Assembly (NCBI GenBank): GCA_036274635.1
Contig: DASUFI010000215.1
Span: 1 to 21,603, forward strand
Direction of reading: 5' to 3'
Length of the DNA: 21,603 nt
From: DASUFI01 sp036274635
Lineage (GTDB): Bacteria; Planctomycetota; B15-G4
Shown: positions 20,944-21,603 of the stretch, one piece after another
Position numbering within the stretch: the first letter of the stretch is position 1
Layout: each line of letters starts with the position of its first letter
The notes under the pieces: model-generated
Seen by the model: the letters and a program-made list of their open reading frames with translations, nothing else
Told to the model about the DNA's origin: nothing
Databases searched by the model: none
Position numbers and translations under genes: made by a program

Positions 20944-21603
20944 GACCCCAGCGTCCCCGCCGCCAGGCGCTCGCGCGCCGTCACCTCGCGCACCGAGTGG
21001 TCCACGTCGCGCGGCCGCAGCTCGTTGTCCCAGCAGCCGGCGCGCGCGTGCGCCTCCGCCAGGCGGGGCTGGCCCTCGCCGCGGTCGCCGGCGTGCAGCA
21101 CGCGCACCAGGGCGTGCACGCCGATGCGCCGGTCCTGGAACCAGCGCTGCCAGGCCGCCAGCATCGCGCGCGAGTGGCCCGGCCGTCCCACCACGTGCTC
21201 GACGGACGTGTGCAGGCCGAGGACTCGCGCCGCCTCCACGGCCGACTCGAGGCGCGGCCGCGCCGGGTCGTCCATGGGCACCAGCGCCGGCGCGTGCCGC
21301 TCGCCGGGCGCCGTGACCAGCACCTCGGTGCAGCCGCCGTTGGCCAGCGCCAGCGCCAGCGAGCGGTCCAGCCGGTCGGCGCGCACGCGGCACGACCAGG
21401 CCAGGCCGGGCGCGGCCGCGAACATGGCGTGCGACAGCGCCCGCAGCGCGTCCGCGTCGGCGCCGAGGTCGCGGTCGACGAAGGCCAGCCGGCGCGCGGC
21501 GCCGCGGTGCACGGCGTGGCGCACCTCCTCGAGCGTCGCGTCCAGCGACCGGCCGCCGCACAGCACGTCCACCACGTGCAGGCCGTCCGGCGAGCGCGCG
21601 GCG
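20940..21603 (-). CDS. Probable radical SAM protein, C-terminal part (5' end outside window)
   Basis: The frame is open to the right edge, so the visible 221 residues are the end of a longer protein. The pattern is that of the second half of a radical SAM barrel: a helix LEEVRHAVHRGAARR, the strand LAFVDRDLGADADALRALSH, then APGLAWSCRVRADRLDRSLA and ANGGCTEVLV, close to the 'FVDD ... W.C..R.D ... AGC..V' order in the two complete radical SAM proteins of this window. The strand LHTSVEHVVGRPGHSR would match the 'GFP' region. The Cys cluster, if present, lies outside the window, so this is an inference. It overlaps the next gene by four bases. Confidence 0.45.
   Translation of the reverse strand, partial: AARSPDGLHVVDVLCGGRSLDATLEEVRHAVHRGAARRLAFVDRDLGADADALRALSHAMFAAAPGLAWSCRVRADRLDRSLALALANGGCTEVLVTAPGERHAPALVPMDDPARPRLESAVEAARVLGLHTSVEHVVGRPGHSRAMLAAWQRWFQDRRIGVHALVRVLHAGDRGEGQPRLAEAHARAGCWDNELRPRDVDHSVREVTARERLAAGTLGS

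Overview
The window is a 21.6 kb piece of a very GC-rich bacterial chromosome, with dense genes on both strands and strong G/C third-position bias. The organism is unknown. Several features fit a Planctomycetota-like or other environmental Gram-negative-type bacterium better than a well-studied phylum, but this is inference and not proof: several cobalamin-binding-type radical SAM proteins, secreted proteins of unfamiliar type, an exo-rhamnogalacturonan-lyase-like secreted protein, a Ski2/HelY-like helicase, and weak or absent Shine-Dalgarno sequences at many starts. Nothing looks like prophage, CRISPR, an integrase or an intact insertion sequence. No rRNA or tRNA gene was recognised.

Layout. 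Positions 1-665 hold the C-terminal end of pyruvate phosphate dikinase (+). A B12-type radical SAM gene follows (754-2301, +), with a plausible sigma70 promoter. It converges on a small GGDEF-derived gene (2441-2980, -) whose cyclase signature is degenerate; a tandem pair of 69-bp repeats lies between the two and runs into the GGDEF gene's last codons. Next on the minus strand is a translation operon, rplM-rpsI-yebC (4825 to 3176). Upstream of it is 542 bp without a gene (4826-5367), carrying a large nested inverted repeat and a strong hairpin. An FtsQ-like membrane protein (5368-6153, -) is divergent from a Ski2-like helicase (6230-8230, +), which is followed by a small secreted protein (8255-8830, +) and class II fumarase fumC (8877-10310, +).

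Positions 10320-13511 (-) contain, in transcription order, a second B12-type radical SAM protein, an EamA-type transporter and an unknown secreted protein. A doublet of 41-bp quasi-palindromes lies between the last two. Positions 13714-16686 (+) encode a 990-residue secreted protein with a coiled coil, a Gly-Gly-Asp-Pro linker and a PcRGLX/PL26-like module. A 125-bp imperfect palindrome follows it immediately. From 21603 down to 16867 (-) runs what looks like part of a surface-polysaccharide operon: the C-terminal end of a probable radical SAM protein, a GNAT-type acyltransferase coupled by a 4-base overlap, a CE4 polysaccharide deacetylase, a WecA/MraY-type polyprenyl-phosphate sugar-1-phosphate transferase and a class I methyltransferase.

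How the genes fit together. The 4825-3176 operon joins two ribosomal proteins to YebC, in line with a translational role for YebC. The 21603-16867 group could start and decorate a lipid-linked glycan. The least explained content is non-coding: four structurally different families of intergenic palindromes or repeats (2311-2457, 4884-5130, 10949-11086, 16689-16813), none sharing obvious sequence with the others. These, with the degenerate GGDEF protein, are the best candidates for a second look. I do not see a convincing complete new defence or biosynthetic system.
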